Shown piece by piece: positions 33,970-42,880 of a stretch of 64,000 nt of DNA (within the stretch, counting starts at the first letter, position 1; each line of letters opens with the position of its first letter). Position numbers and translations under genes: made by a program. The DNA comes from Thalassobellus sediminis. GTDB lineage: Bacteria > Bacteroidota > Bacteroidia > Flavobacteriales > Flavobacteriaceae. The notes below the pieces were generated by a model. It was not told where the DNA came from and did no database searches. It saw only the letters and a list, made by a program, of their open reading frames with translations. The stretch lies in contig NZ_JBISCD010000040.1 of the NCBI RefSeq assembly GCF_044386045.1, forward strand, positions 1,984,001 through 2,048,000. Direction: 5' to 3'.

Positions 33970-34914
33970 ATGCTAAACAGAAGACATATTCGCGTAAAGG
34001 TAATGCAAACTATGTATGCTTTTAAAGGTAGTGAAAGTGATGACCTAAGTAAAGATCAAAAGTTTTTATTGTTTAGTATAGATAATATGTACAACTTGTA
34101 CCTACTATTAATATCGTTATTACTTGAAGTTCAAAAAAGAGCAGAAAACGATTTACAAAAAAAACAACAGAAACATCTAGCAACTAAAGAAGATAAAGAT
34201 CCTAATAGGAAATTTGTTAACAATCAATTATTGCTGTTGCTTAAAAATAACCTAGAATTAAAAGATAGGTTAGATGCTTATAAAATAAATAACTGGGAGC
34301 TTGATAGTGAGTATGTGGATGTTATTTTTAAAGCCATTGTATCTAGCGATTTGTATAAAGAGTATATGCAAACTAAGGTGTCAGATTTTAAGGAAGATAA
34401 AGCATTTCTTGTTGATGTTTTTAAAGATATTATGGCGCCTAACGAGAAGCTTTACGAATATCTTGAAGATAAAAATTTAACTTGGTTAGATGATTTACCT
34501 ACAGTAAATACTGCTATTTTAAAAATACTAAGAAAATCTAAAGCGAGTTCGCCAGATCATCATTTTACGCCTAAACTTTATAAAGATATTGAAGATAAAC
34601 AATATGCTATCGATTTATTTAGAAAAACGCTTTTAAATAGATCGGCCATTAATAAAGAAATTGAAGGTAAAACTCAAAATTGGGAATCAGATCGTATTGC
34701 AAATGTTGATTATGTATTGTTGCAAATGGCTATTTGCGAGTTAAAAAACTTTTCGTCAATTCCTGTAAAAGTAACTATTAATGAGTATTTAGAGATAGCA
34801 AAAGAGTATTCAACACCTAAAAGCAGTATTTTTATTAATGGTATTTTAGATAAGCTAGTAAAAGAGTATGAAGAAGCAGGGGTTTTAAATAAGATTGGGC
34901 GCGGATTAATGTGA
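33970..34914 (+). CDS. nusB: Transcription antitermination factor NusB, enlarged form
   Basis: The 314 residues are about twice the length of E. coli NusB. The N-terminus LNRRHIRVKVMQTMYAF and the C-terminal block ANVDYVLLQMAICEL with KVTINEYLEIAKEYS and FINGILDKL are NusB signatures; together they form the boxA RNA and NusE (S10) binding fold. Between them lies a long lysine-rich helical insert (roughly residues 60-200). NusB acts in rRNA antitermination. It is followed by a DUF1573 protein and yajC. Confidence 0.9.
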   Translation: MLNRRHIRVKVMQTMYAFKGSESDDLSKDQKFLLFSIDNMYNLYLLLISLLLEVQKRAENDLQKKQQKHLATKEDKDPNRKFVNNQLLLLLKNNLELKDRLDAYKINNWELDSEYVDVIFKAIVSSDLYKEYMQTKVSDFKEDKAFLVDVFKDIMAPNEKLYEYLEDKNLTWLDDLPTVNTAILKILRKSKASSPDHHFTPKLYKDIEDKQYAIDLFRKTLLNRSAINKEIEGKTQNWESDRIANVDYVLLQMAICELKNFSSIPVKVTINEYLEIAKEYSTPKSSIFINGILDKLVKEYEEAGVLNKIGRGLM

Positions 34915-34998
34915 TTTTCTGTTATTGGAGATGATAAAAGTTTTTAATAGATTAAATAATTGTTATTTTTACAACTTTAATATTAAACAGTTTTTAAA

Positions 34999-35481
34999 AT
35001 GAAAAAAGTTATATTAGGATTAACTACTTTATGTGTTATTTTATTTGTTTCTTGTAAAGAAAATGCAGCAAAAAAGATTGAAGAAAGTAATGTTGTTGCA
35101 GCAGCAGAAAGAGATGCGAATTCAGCTAAATTTCCAGTTATAGAGTTTGATAAAACAGAGCATGATTTTGGTGAAATTGAAGCAAAATCACCTCAAGAAA
35201 CTACATTTGCGTATACAAATACAGGTGATGCACCACTTGTTGTTACTAATATAAAAAGTTCTTGTGGTTGTACAATCCCCGAAAATTGGAGTAGAGAACC
35301 TTTAGCACCTGGAGAAACATCAAGCTTTTTAGTGAAGTTTAGTGGAGCAGGATCTAATAAAGTAACAAAAACAATTACAGTAACAGCTAATACTGAAAAG
35401 GGGTCAGAAATAGTAAAAATAACAGCATTTGTAAAACCAGACCCAAATGCTAAACTTAAAGCAGTACCAGCTGCTCACTAA
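34999..35481 (+). CDS. DUF1573 lipoprotein
   Basis: The 160-residue protein has a lipoprotein signal with Cys19 (FVSCKEN). The mature part has a DUF1573 domain: EFDKTEHDFGEI, TNTGDAPLVVTNIKSSCGCT, PLAPGETSSFLVKF. This is an immunoglobulin-like fold exported to the envelope. Function is unknown. It lies 84 bases after nusB and 15 before yajC and may be transcribed with them. Confidence 0.85.
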   Translation: MKKVILGLTTLCVILFVSCKENAAKKIEESNVVAAAERDANSAKFPVIEFDKTEHDFGEIEAKSPQETTFAYTNTGDAPLVVTNIKSSCGCTIPENWSREPLAPGETSSFLVKFSGAGSNKVTKTITVTANTEKGSEIVKITAFVKPDPNAKLKAVPAAH

Positions 35482-35496
35482 ATAAAAAAGAATATT

Positions 35497-35784
35497 ATGG
35501 GAGAAGGAATAGGGCAATTTTTGCCGTTTATATTAATGTTTGTAGTTGTGTATTTCTTTATGATTGCACCTCAAATGAAACGAGCAAAAAAAGAGAAAAA
35601 ATTTGCAGCCGAATTAAAACGTGGTGATAAAGTTATTACCAAAAGCGGATTACATGGTAAAATAGCAGAGCTAAATGATAAAGATAACAGTTGTGTTATT
35701 GAAACAATGGCTGGAAAATTAAAGTTTGACAGAAGTGCTATTTCTATGGAAATGAGCACAAAACTTAATGCTCCTGTAAAATAA
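35497..35784 (+). CDS. yajC: Preprotein translocase accessory subunit YajC
   Basis: The 95-residue protein has one membrane helix (about 8-26), FMIAPQMKRAKKEKKF at its cytoplasmic side, then LKRGDKVITKSGLHGKI and a beta-rich end. This is the YajC pattern; the protein associates with SecDF in the inner membrane. Its length matches the family. A strong terminator follows. Confidence 0.92.
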   Translation: MGEGIGQFLPFILMFVVVYFFMIAPQMKRAKKEKKFAAELKRGDKVITKSGLHGKIAELNDKDNSCVIETMAGKLKFDRSAISMEMSTKLNAPVK

Positions 35785-35805
35785 GGAAATAAAAAAGTGT
35801 TGATT

Positions 35806-35837
35806 AAAAAAAGCTTCCAATTTGGAAGCTTTTTTTT
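35806..35837. terminator. Bidirectional terminator between yajC and cysK
   Basis: AAGCTTCC pairs with GGAAGCTT around a 5-base loop, flanked by an A run on the left and a T run on the right. It serves the two convergent genes. Confidence 0.85.
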
Positions 35838-35855
35838 ATGAGATATGTTTTTAAA

Positions 35856-36767
35856 TTATGATAAAAGCCCTTCGATAGAAAGATAGCGTTCTCCAGTATC
35901 ATAATTCATTGTTAGAATGGTTTCTTCTCCTTTTATATTCTGTAATTGTTTCCTAACAGCAGCTAGAGAGGCTCCAGTAGAAATACCAACTAAAATACCT
36001 TCTGTAGTTGCTATGTTTTTAACTTCAGCAAAAGCTTCTTCTTTGGTTATTCTAATAGCACCATCAATTATTTTAATATTAAATACTTCAGGAATAAATC
36101 CAGGCCCAATACCTTGAAGTGGGTGTGGTCCAGGTTCGCCTCCAGAAATTACAGGAGAATCATTTGGCTCAACAGCAAATACTTTTAAGTTCGGAAATTT
36201 TTCTTTTAAAACTTCAGACATACCAGTAATATGTCCACCAGTACCAACACCTGTAATTAAATAATCTAAGCCTTCAGGGAAATCTTTAATAATTTCTAAA
36301 GCAGTTGTGTTGCGATGTATTTCTGGGTTTGCTTGGTTTGTAAATTGAGATGGCATCCACGCATTTTTATTGTTAGCAACCATTTCATTTGCTTTTGCAA
36401 TTGTACCTCCTAAGCCTAATTCTTTAGGGGTTAGTACAAGGTTAGCGCCATAAGCTGCCATAAGTGCGCGTCGTTCAACAGACATCGATTCTGGCATAAC
36501 TAATGTAAGTTTATATCCTTTTACAGCTGCAACCATAGCTAAACCAATTCCTGTGTTTCCAGAGGTAGGCTCAATAATTTCGGTGTCTTTAGTTAAAAGG
36601 TTTTTCTTTTCAGCATCTTCAATCATAGATAAAGCAATTCTATCCTTAATGCTTCCTCCAGGGTTTGATTTTTCAAGTTTCATCCAAACATTCTCATTTG
36701 GAAATAATTTGCTTAATCGCACAACAGGTGTATTGCCTATGCTTTCTAAAATATTATTGATTTTCAT
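35856..36767 (-). CDS. cysK: Cysteine synthase (O-acetylserine sulfhydrylase)
   Basis: The 303-residue enzyme uses pyridoxal phosphate to make cysteine from O-acetylserine and sulfide. GGSIKDR has the PLP lysine at residue 41, TSGNTG is the phosphate-near loop, GTGGHITG is the PLP-phosphate loop, and LQGIGPGFIP is the conserved C-terminal block. MPESMSVERR and the usual length support CysK over CysM, although the two are close. Confidence 0.92.
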   Translation of the reverse strand: MKINNILESIGNTPVVRLSKLFPNENVWMKLEKSNPGGSIKDRIALSMIEDAEKKNLLTKDTEIIEPTSGNTGIGLAMVAAVKGYKLTLVMPESMSVERRALMAAYGANLVLTPKELGLGGTIAKANEMVANNKNAWMPSQFTNQANPEIHRNTTALEIIKDFPEGLDYLITGVGTGGHITGMSEVLKEKFPNLKVFAVEPNDSPVISGGEPGPHPLQGIGPGFIPEVFNIKIIDGAIRITKEEAFAEVKNIATTEGILVGISTGASLAAVRKQLQNIKGEETILTMNYDTGERYLSIEGLLS

Positions 36768-36875
36768 GATGATTTATGTGTTTAGTTGTTAGTAACTATG
36801 GTGATTTTTGATTTTAATAAATATAATTTAAATTTTTTATAAATTTAAGTTTGTGTTTGTTTTTAAAACAGTACA

Positions 36876-36907
36876 AAAAAATCTGTAATGGAAATCACAG
36901 ATTTTTT
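36876..36907 (-). terminator. Terminator after the coiled-coil membrane protein gene
   Basis: AATCTGT pairs with ACAGATT, extended by A-T pairs, around a 10-base loop. Read on the minus strand the stem ends in T, 20 bases after the stop of the gene at 36927-37547. Confidence 0.65.
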
Positions 36908-36926
36908 AAATTTTAAAATATAAGTA

Positions 36927-37547
36927 TTAAGCTTTTTTCTGCTTATTAATTTCGTCTTGTAACTGGCGTCTTACTTTTTGTTCCCGTTCTAAAGCAACTT
37001 TCCGATGTTCTTCAAATTCTTCTTCAATTTCTTCAAGAGCTTTTTTAGCTTCTTTAGTAATAGTATTACTGTTTTTAAACTTATAAATAAAGAAAAGTAG
37101 CATAGCAAATAAACCAGCAATAATAGCCCACATAAGAACATTATAACCCGATTTACTCATTTGAATACCAAATAACGACATGCTGTTTTTTTCAGTTTCT
37201 GTCTTGTCTAAATCTGTTTGTGTATTTGTTAGGTTAGATTTTAAATCTGTAATTTCTTTAGCTTGTTTTTTTACAATAGCTTGCGTATCACTTAAATTTT
37301 TATGAATAGTTTTTAAGGAGTCAATAGTGTGATTTCTTAAAGTAAGAAGCATATTAAGTTTTACAGCTTCATACATTTGACCATTTGTTCCTCTGAAATT
37401 CCCCGACTTTTTAAGTACGTATTCAAATTGATTGTTAATGGTGCCTCTGTTTAGAGATAAGTTGTCTTCATTGGTATTTGATTGAGAAAACGATGTTGAT
37501 GTTATAATAAAAAGAAAGGCTATAGTTAGATATTTAATAGATTTCAT
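36927..37547 (-). CDS. Exported coiled-coil protein with one membrane helix, function unknown
   Basis: The 206-residue protein has a signal peptide (1-21), a conserved-looking RGTINNQFEYVLKKSGNFRG block at 34-53, and a long heptad-like region (about 70-120, Leu/Asn/Thr-rich). One membrane helix follows at about 138-158, then a charged cytoplasmic coiled coil rich in Glu/Lys/Arg to the end. Similar proteins in flavobacteria have been labelled tRNA methyltransferases, but no such domain is visible here. A two-sided membrane organiser is a guess. Confidence 0.65.
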   Translation of the reverse strand: MKSIKYLTIAFLFIITSTSFSQSNTNEDNLSLNRGTINNQFEYVLKKSGNFRGTNGQMYEAVKLNMLLTLRNHTIDSLKTIHKNLSDTQAIVKKQAKEITDLKSNLTNTQTDLDKTETEKNSMSLFGIQMSKSGYNVLMWAIIAGLFAMLLFFIYKFKNSNTITKEAKKALEEIEEEFEEHRKVALEREQKVRRQLQDEINKQKKA

Positions 37548-37625
37548 TTAAGATTGGTTTAATTTGGTTTCGTTTGGTTTTACGAAGTTATAAAATATTG
37601 TTTATTAAAGCATAGCATAATTAAT

Positions 37626-37648
37626 AAAAAGCCTCACTAGGTGAGGCT
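37626..37648 (-). terminator. Possible terminator after the HtrA gene
   Basis: AGCCTCAC pairs with GTGAGGCT around a 3-base loop. On the minus strand it is followed by a short T run. It lies about 90 bases past the stop, so some read-through of the spacer is implied. Confidence 0.6.
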
Positions 37649-37735
37649 ATACTATATACGAATAAAAAATATTTTTAGATTTTTAACATTTAATAATAAG
37701 TGTAAAATCTTAATTATTTACAAATAGGCGGTTTA

Positions 37736-39151
37736 TTATCTAAAATTATAACGTTCTTTTTCCCCGTTTGAGTTTATAAGTTCTATTCTTAAAGGTTCAT
37801 AAGATGATTTAGAGGTCATAGCTTCTTTTACATCATCAACATTGTATATTTTGGTATTGTTAATAGATGTTATAATAGCACCTTCTTCTACACCATTATT
37901 CTTCCAATACTCAGCATATTCTCCATTCAACTTACTTATTTTAACACCGTTTGGGGCATTCAATTTTTTCAAGTCTTCTTTTTTTGCATTTTTAATTTGT
38001 CCAACAGGAGGGAGTGTAAAAGTTTCGTTTCTAGTTAAAGTAACAGGTATAGTTTTTAGTTCTCCATCTCTAGATATTTTAATTGTAACAACGTCATCTA
38101 CTCTTTTTGCATTAATATGACCAGTTAAATCGGCAAATTTTGAAACCTTTACATTGTCAATTTCTTTTATAATATCGCCTGTAATAAGTCCTGCTTTTTC
38201 AGCTCCAGAATCTTCAATAACATTAACAATATAGATGCCTTCAGAATCATTAATATCAATGTTTAGTTTTTCAGCCGATTTTGGGTCTAGCGGTAATGGT
38301 GTTCCGTTAATACCAAGAATACCATTTTGTACACTACCATATTCCATAATATCTTCAATAACACGTCTAGCAATATTACTTGGTACAGCAAACGAATAAC
38401 CTATATAAGAACCCGTTTGAGATGAAATAGCAGTATTAATACCAACAAGTTCTCCTTTGGTGTTTACAAGCGCCCCACCAGAATTTCCTGGGTTTACAGC
38501 CGCATCTGTTTGTATAAAAGATTGCGCACTATTACCCGATAAGTCTCGTGCTTTAGCACTAATAATACCTGCAGTAACTGTAGATGTTAAATTAAACGGA
38601 TTTCCAACAGCCAGAACCCATTCGCCAATTTTAGCTTGGTCAGAATCTGCAAATGTTACATAAGGTAAATCTTCATCGGGTTCAATTTTTAATAAAGCAA
38701 TATCGGTTTTTGGGTCAGTTCCTACAATTTTGGCATCATATGTTTTATTATTATTTAAAGTTACCGATAGTTTATCCGAATTATTAATCACATGATTATT
38801 CGTAATAATATAACCATCGGCATTAATAATAACACCAGAGCCTGTACCCATTTGTGCACGTTGCGGGCTTCTTCCTGAAAATAAATCTTGTATAGTCATT
38901 TGCCCTCTGCTAATCGATACGTTTTTAACGTGTACAACCGCATTTACAGTGTTTTCAGCAGCCATAGAAAAATCTGGGTTTTCAGCAGTGTTTAAAAATG
39001 TATTAACATTATTAGTGGGCAAAAAGGAAGGGGTTTCGTTGGTTGCTGTTACAACAACTTTATTTTCTGGTTCTAAAAACAGTTTGTAAGCACCAAGTGT
39101 TAAAACGCCACCCAATGCAGATACTAGTACTAATGATAAAATCTTCTTCAT
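37736..39151 (-). CDS. HtrA/DegP-type serine protease with PDZ domains
   Basis: The 471-residue protein has an N-terminal signal anchor (about 1-24), a trypsin-like domain with His120 (NNHVINN), Asp150 (KTDIALLK) and Ser224 (NPGNSGGAL), and two PDZ domains (about 265-360 and 385-465). It cleaves or refolds damaged proteins in the periplasm. The start is ATG 39151; an ATG at 39157 adds two residues. A 362-base gap separates it from the divergent dapF gene. Confidence 0.93.
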   Translation of the reverse strand: MKKILSLVLVSALGGVLTLGAYKLFLEPENKVVVTATNETPSFLPTNNVNTFLNTAENPDFSMAAENTVNAVVHVKNVSISRGQMTIQDLFSGRSPQRAQMGTGSGVIINADGYIITNNHVINNSDKLSVTLNNNKTYDAKIVGTDPKTDIALLKIEPDEDLPYVTFADSDQAKIGEWVLAVGNPFNLTSTVTAGIISAKARDLSGNSAQSFIQTDAAVNPGNSGGALVNTKGELVGINTAISSQTGSYIGYSFAVPSNIARRVIEDIMEYGSVQNGILGINGTPLPLDPKSAEKLNIDINDSEGIYIVNVIEDSGAEKAGLITGDIIKEIDNVKVSKFADLTGHINAKRVDDVVTIKISRDGELKTIPVTLTRNETFTLPPVGQIKNAKKEDLKKLNAPNGVKISKLNGEYAEYWKNNGVEEGAIITSINNTKIYNVDDVKEAMTSKSSYEPLRIELINSNGEKERYNFR

Positions 39152-39350
39152 ATACATTCAATTTAATTTTATTTTAAAATAATTCCTCAAAAAATTATTT
39201 TTAAGGTTTCCTCTTGAAATTGTCATTCCCGTTAAGGAGGGAATTAAACAACGATTAAAATTAAATATTTATTGAATTGCTAAATACGTTTTAACTTTTT
39301 TTAACGCCCACTTTAACGCCTATTTAACAATCAAAAAAACAAAATTAATT

Positions 39351-39434
39351 TGGGCGTTACCACAAGGGTCGGGCTTTTTGTTGCAAGTCCTCGCTCGTAC
39401 CTCGCTGTGGGCTTTTCACGGCAATCCCTAACGC
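39351..39434. repeat. GC-rich imperfect palindromic intergenic element
   Basis: The 84-base tract is clearly richer in G+C than its surroundings. Its ends are inverted copies: GCGTTA at 39354-39359 and TAACGC at 39429-39434. Inside lie GGGTCGGGCTTTT, a CCTCGCTCGTACCTCGCTG tract and GGGCTTTT. A second inverted match, TAACGCCCA (39302-39310) against TGGGCGTTA (39351-39359), could form a 9-pair stem. It resembles the GGGCGT...ACGC intergenic elements I recall from other Bacteroidota genomes; copy number here is unknown. Confidence 0.6.
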
Positions 39435-39502
39435 AATACCTGTCAACAGTGTTATATAGATTGAAATTTTAGTTAACCAGCAAAAAGTTTAAAGGACTTC
39501 TT

Positions 39503-39510
39503 TATATTTG
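39503..39510 (+). promoter_or_regulatory. -7 promoter box for dapF
   Basis: TATATTTG is an exact TAnnTTTG and ends nine bases before the ATG at 39520, so the mRNA would be nearly leaderless. It also explains why the in-frame TTG at 39508 is not a start codon. Confidence 0.55.
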
Positions 39511-39519
39511 TGCTTTATT

Positions 39520-40293
39520 ATGCAGCAAACTTTTTATAAATACCAAGGAACAGGAAACGATTTTGTGATGATTGATAATCGTCAGCAAACGTTCAATAAA
39601 AAAGACGCAAAACACATCGCGTTTTTATGCGACAGACGTTTTGGAATAGGGGCAGACGGACTTATTTTACTTGAAAATCATCTAGATTTAGATTTTAAAA
39701 TGGTGTATTACAATGCCGATGGAAACGAAAGCACCATGTGTGGAAATGGCGGACGTTGTTTAGTGGCTTTTGCAAAGCAATTAGGAGTTATAAAAAACAA
39801 AGCTGTTTTTGAAGCTATTGATGGTTTACATCATGCAACCATTGAAAATGATATCGTCCAACTGCAAATGTTAGATGTTGATACAGTTCAGAATCATGAA
39901 GATCATGTGTTTTTAAATACAGGTTCTCCGCATCATGTTCAGTTTGAGGAAGATATTGCCAATTTCGATATAAAAACAAAAGGAGCTTCTATTAGGTATG
40001 GCGAACCCTATAATGAAGTTGGTACTAATGTGAATTTTGTTAATAAAATATCAGATACAGAGTTTCGAGTAAGAACTTACGAGCGCGGTGTTGAAGATGA
40101 GACCTTATCTTGTGGTACAGGTGTAACAGCCGTAGCAATAGCTATGCATACACTTAATCAAACTAATAAAAACTGTATTACTTTAAAAGTTGAAGGTGGC
40201 GAATTAAAAGTATCTTTTGATACAGAAAACGGTTCATACAAAAACGTTTGGTTAATTGGGCCTGCAAATTTTGTTTATCAAGGTACTATATGA
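39520..40293 (+). CDS. dapF: Diaminopimelate epimerase
   Basis: The 257-residue enzyme makes meso-diaminopimelate for peptidoglycan and lysine. Its two catalytic cysteines are visible: Cys74 in STMCGNGGRC and Cys198 in LSCGTGV. The start YKYQGTGNDFVMIDN is typical. I use ATG 39520 rather than TTG 39508, which lies in the promoter box. The stop overlaps the next ATG by 4 bases. dapA lies in another part of the window. Confidence 0.94.
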   Translation: MQQTFYKYQGTGNDFVMIDNRQQTFNKKDAKHIAFLCDRRFGIGADGLILLENHLDLDFKMVYYNADGNESTMCGNGGRCLVAFAKQLGVIKNKAVFEAIDGLHHATIENDIVQLQMLDVDTVQNHEDHVFLNTGSPHHVQFEEDIANFDIKTKGASIRYGEPYNEVGTNVNFVNKISDTEFRVRTYERGVEDETLSCGTGVTAVAIAMHTLNQTNKNCITLKVEGGELKVSFDTENGSYKNVWLIGPANFVYQGTI

Positions 40294-40814
40294 TTACTTT
40301 AAAAGGAGAACATATATACTTACGTGCTTTAGAACCTGAAGATTTAGAGTTTATTCATGCCATTGAAAATGATGAATCGGTTTGGGAAGTAAGCAATACC
40401 ATTACGCCTTATTCTAAATATTTAATAAAACAGTATTTAGAGCAAGCTCATAAAGATATTTTTGAGGTAAAACAATTAAGGCTCGTCATTTCAAGTTATG
40501 AAGATGTTGCTTTAGGAATGATTGATTTATTCGATTTCGATTTTAAAAACAGTAGAGCTGGTATTGGTATTTTAGTAAAAGATGCTAGCGAAAGAGGAAA
40601 AGGCTACGGAAAAGAAGCGCTTAAACTTTTGGTTGATTATAGTTTTAAGCATTTATGTTTACATCAATTATACTGTAACATTTCAGAAGAAAACGAAACA
40701 AGTATTAACCTTTTTTCTAATCAAGGTTTTAAAAACATAGGTCTTAAAAAAGATTGGAATCTTGTTAATGGTATTTATAAAAACGAATATTTATTTCAGC
40801 TTATTAATAATTAA
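40290..40814 (+). CDS. GNAT-family N-acetyltransferase (RimJ/RimL-like)
   Basis: The 174-residue protein begins ITLKGEHIYLRALEPEDLEF, the RimJ/RimL-like start, and has the acetyl-CoA loop in KDASERGKGYGKEAL and a final LFSNQGFKNIG block. I start at the ATG overlapping the dapF stop; a longer frame from 40248 runs inside dapF. It may acetylate a protein N-terminus or a polyamine. The acceptor cannot be named. Confidence 0.85.
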   Translation: MITLKGEHIYLRALEPEDLEFIHAIENDESVWEVSNTITPYSKYLIKQYLEQAHKDIFEVKQLRLVISSYEDVALGMIDLFDFDFKNSRAGIGILVKDASERGKGYGKEALKLLVDYSFKHLCLHQLYCNISEENETSINLFSNQGFKNIGLKKDWNLVNGIYKNEYLFQLINN

Positions 40815-41858
40815 ATGTATATAAAAAAAATACTTTTAGCCATTGTGGTTATCGGGCTTGTTGCTGCTGCTTTTTTTGCAAACTTTGTTTACAAAGCCAT
40901 GTTAAAACCAAACACAGCTTTTAATAACGAAGAAGCTTATATTTATATAGCATCTACAGATAGTTATAATGATGTTCGTAATCAATTAGAACCTTTGTTA
41001 GATGATATTGATTCTTTTGACGATTTAGCGGAGCAAAAAAAATACACCACTAATATTAAAGCTGGTAAATACGCTATTAAAAAAGGCATGAGTAATAATG
41101 ATATTATTAACTCTATTAGAAGTAATAACCTGCCTATAAAGGTGTCTTTCAATAATCAAAGTACTTTAGAAAAATTAGCAGGAAGAATTTCAAAAGACAT
41201 TGAAGCAGATAGTCTTTCAATATTAAAGGCTATGAAGGATGAAGCATTTTTAGCTAAAAATAAATTTAATGAAGCAACAGCGCTTGGTATGTATTTACCT
41301 AATAGTTATGAGTTTTTCTGGAATACCTCGGCTGAAAAATTTAGAGCAAGAATGCTTAAAGAATACAAACGTTTTTGGAGTGAGAAGCGTATACAAAAAG
41401 CGCATGATATTGGCTTGTCTGAAAATCAAGTCATAGCTTTAGCTTCTATTGTTTATGAGGAATCTAAACAAGCAAGCGAACAACCAAGAATTGCAGGTGT
41501 TTATTTAAATAGATTAAGAATTGGTATGCCACTTCAAGCAGATCCTACGCTTAAATTTGCTGCTTATAAACTTCCTAAGTATAAAAATACGGTTATTAAA
41601 CGTGTTTTAAATATTTATAAAGACATAGAATCTCCTTATAATACTTATAAAAACCGAGGATTGCCTCCAGGGCTTATTGCTATGCCAGATATATCTGCTA
41701 TTGATGCGGTTTTAAACTATGAAAAACATAAATACTTATATTTTGCGGCAAATGCAAAACGTTTTGGCTTTCACAAATTCGCAAAAACCTTGGCTCAGCA
41801 TAATGTGAATGCTAGAGAATATCAAAGGTATTTATCTTCTCAAGGTATAAATAAGTAA
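40815..41858 (+). CDS. mltG: Endolytic transglycosylase MltG
   Basis: The 347-residue protein has one N-terminal membrane helix and a YceG-like catalytic domain. ALASIVYEESK has the catalytic Glu at 215 or 216, followed by IAGVYLNRLRIGMPLQADPT and PYNTYKNRGLPPGLIAMP. MltG cuts nascent glycan strands in the inner membrane and so sets their length. It starts directly after the previous stop and overlaps the next ATG by one base. Confidence 0.93.
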   Translation: MYIKKILLAIVVIGLVAAAFFANFVYKAMLKPNTAFNNEEAYIYIASTDSYNDVRNQLEPLLDDIDSFDDLAEQKKYTTNIKAGKYAIKKGMSNNDIINSIRSNNLPIKVSFNNQSTLEKLAGRISKDIEADSLSILKAMKDEAFLAKNKFNEATALGMYLPNSYEFFWNTSAEKFRARMLKEYKRFWSEKRIQKAHDIGLSENQVIALASIVYEESKQASEQPRIAGVYLNRLRIGMPLQADPTLKFAAYKLPKYKNTVIKRVLNIYKDIESPYNTYKNRGLPPGLIAMPDISAIDAVLNYEKHKYLYFAANAKRFGFHKFAKTLAQHNVNAREYQRYLSSQGINK

Positions 41859-42769
41859 TGAGACTATTAGCATTAAAATATGCGATAGGCTTTATTGTAT
41901 TTCCTTTTTTTGCTTTTTCACAATCTAATCTCGATGCTTTTTTAACACCTAGTGATACCTTAAATACATCAAGACGAAATGCTGTAATTATTTCTGAAGC
42001 AGCTATTGGAGGTATTACTTTGTTAGGTTTAAATCAGCTTTGGTATGCAGATTATAAGCAATCTAAGTTTCATACTATTAATGATAATAATGAATGGCTC
42101 CAAATGGATAAGATGGGGCATGTGTTTACGTCTTATCAATTGGGTAAGCATGGTGCTCAACTTTTAGAATGGAGTGGTGTTAGTGAAAAAAATCAATTAA
42201 TTTACGGGGCAACTTTAGGCTTCACATTTTTAACGGCTGTTGAAGTTTTAGATGGTTATTCAGAAGAATGGGGTTTTTCCTGGGGCGATGTTTTAGCAAA
42301 TGCATCTGGAACAGGTTTGTACGTGGGGCAAGAATTACTTTGGAAAGAGCAACGTATAGCACTTAAATTTTCATTTCATCAAACAAAGTATGCTTCTTTG
42401 CGACCAGATAAGTTAGGTAATGGGTTTCTTGAAGAAGTTTTAAAAGATTATAATGGGCAAACGTATTGGCTTAGTGCAAATTTACATGCGTTTTTTAAGG
42501 AAAAAAGCATACCAAAATGGTTGAATGTTGCTGTAGGTTATGGTGCCGACGGAATGTTAGCTGGTATTAAAGATATTGACAATCAGTTGTTAACAAATTT
42601 TGACAGACAACGGCAATTCTATTTAAGTTTAGACGTAAATTTGAAAGAGATTAAAACAAATTCGAAATTTATTAAGGTAGTTTTTGACGTTTTTAATACC
42701 GTAAAAATACCTTTTCCAACATTAGAATTTAATAAAAAAGGGTGTGTATTTCATCTATTCTACTATTAA
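41858..42769 (+). CDS. DUF2279 (YfiM-like) exported protein
   Basis: The 303-residue protein has a signal peptide (1-21) and a DUF2279 region: LGLNQLWYADYKQSKFH, then WLQMDKMGHVFTSYQLG with its conserved His, and a glycine-rich helix. The second half looks like beta-strands, ending with a strand of aromatic residues (VFHLFYY), possibly outer-membrane. Function is unknown. It overlaps mltG by one base. Confidence 0.75.
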   Translation: MRLLALKYAIGFIVFPFFAFSQSNLDAFLTPSDTLNTSRRNAVIISEAAIGGITLLGLNQLWYADYKQSKFHTINDNNEWLQMDKMGHVFTSYQLGKHGAQLLEWSGVSEKNQLIYGATLGFTFLTAVEVLDGYSEEWGFSWGDVLANASGTGLYVGQELLWKEQRIALKFSFHQTKYASLRPDKLGNGFLEEVLKDYNGQTYWLSANLHAFFKEKSIPKWLNVAVGYGADGMLAGIKDIDNQLLTNFDRQRQFYLSLDVNLKEIKTNSKFIKVVFDVFNTVKIPFPTLEFNKKGCVFHLFYY

Positions 42770-42792
42770 AAAAAGTAGTTAAACGATTAATT

Positions 42793-42822
42793 TTGATATT
42801 ATTAAAAAAATATATAATTTTG
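42793..42822 (+). promoter_or_regulatory. Promoter before the lysozyme-like gene
   Basis: TTG at 42793-42795, a 19-base spacer and TAATTTTG at 42815-42822: an ideal fit to the Bacteroidota TTG-N19-TAnnTTTG layout. The leader to the ATG at 42881 would be about 55 bases. Confidence 0.7.
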
Positions 42823-42880
42823 CACGCTCAAATTTTCAAGCAAACTTTACTATGTAAGTGCGCTGAAAAAATTTAAACTT

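Larger units (their letters stand above)
39158..39519. other. 362-base divergent gap between the HtrA gene and dapF
   Basis: The htrA-proximal side is AT-rich. Further right lie two TTAACGCC direct copies (39301-39309 and 39312-39320) and the GC-rich element at 39351-39434. The dapF promoter box is at 39503-39510. No open frame of useful length and no RNA gene is visible. Confidence 0.6.

Noticed and set aside
39508..39510. TTG at 39508 as the dapF start codon
   Set aside because: It is the last part of a TAnnTTTG promoter box, and ATG 39520 gives the normal dapF N-terminus.
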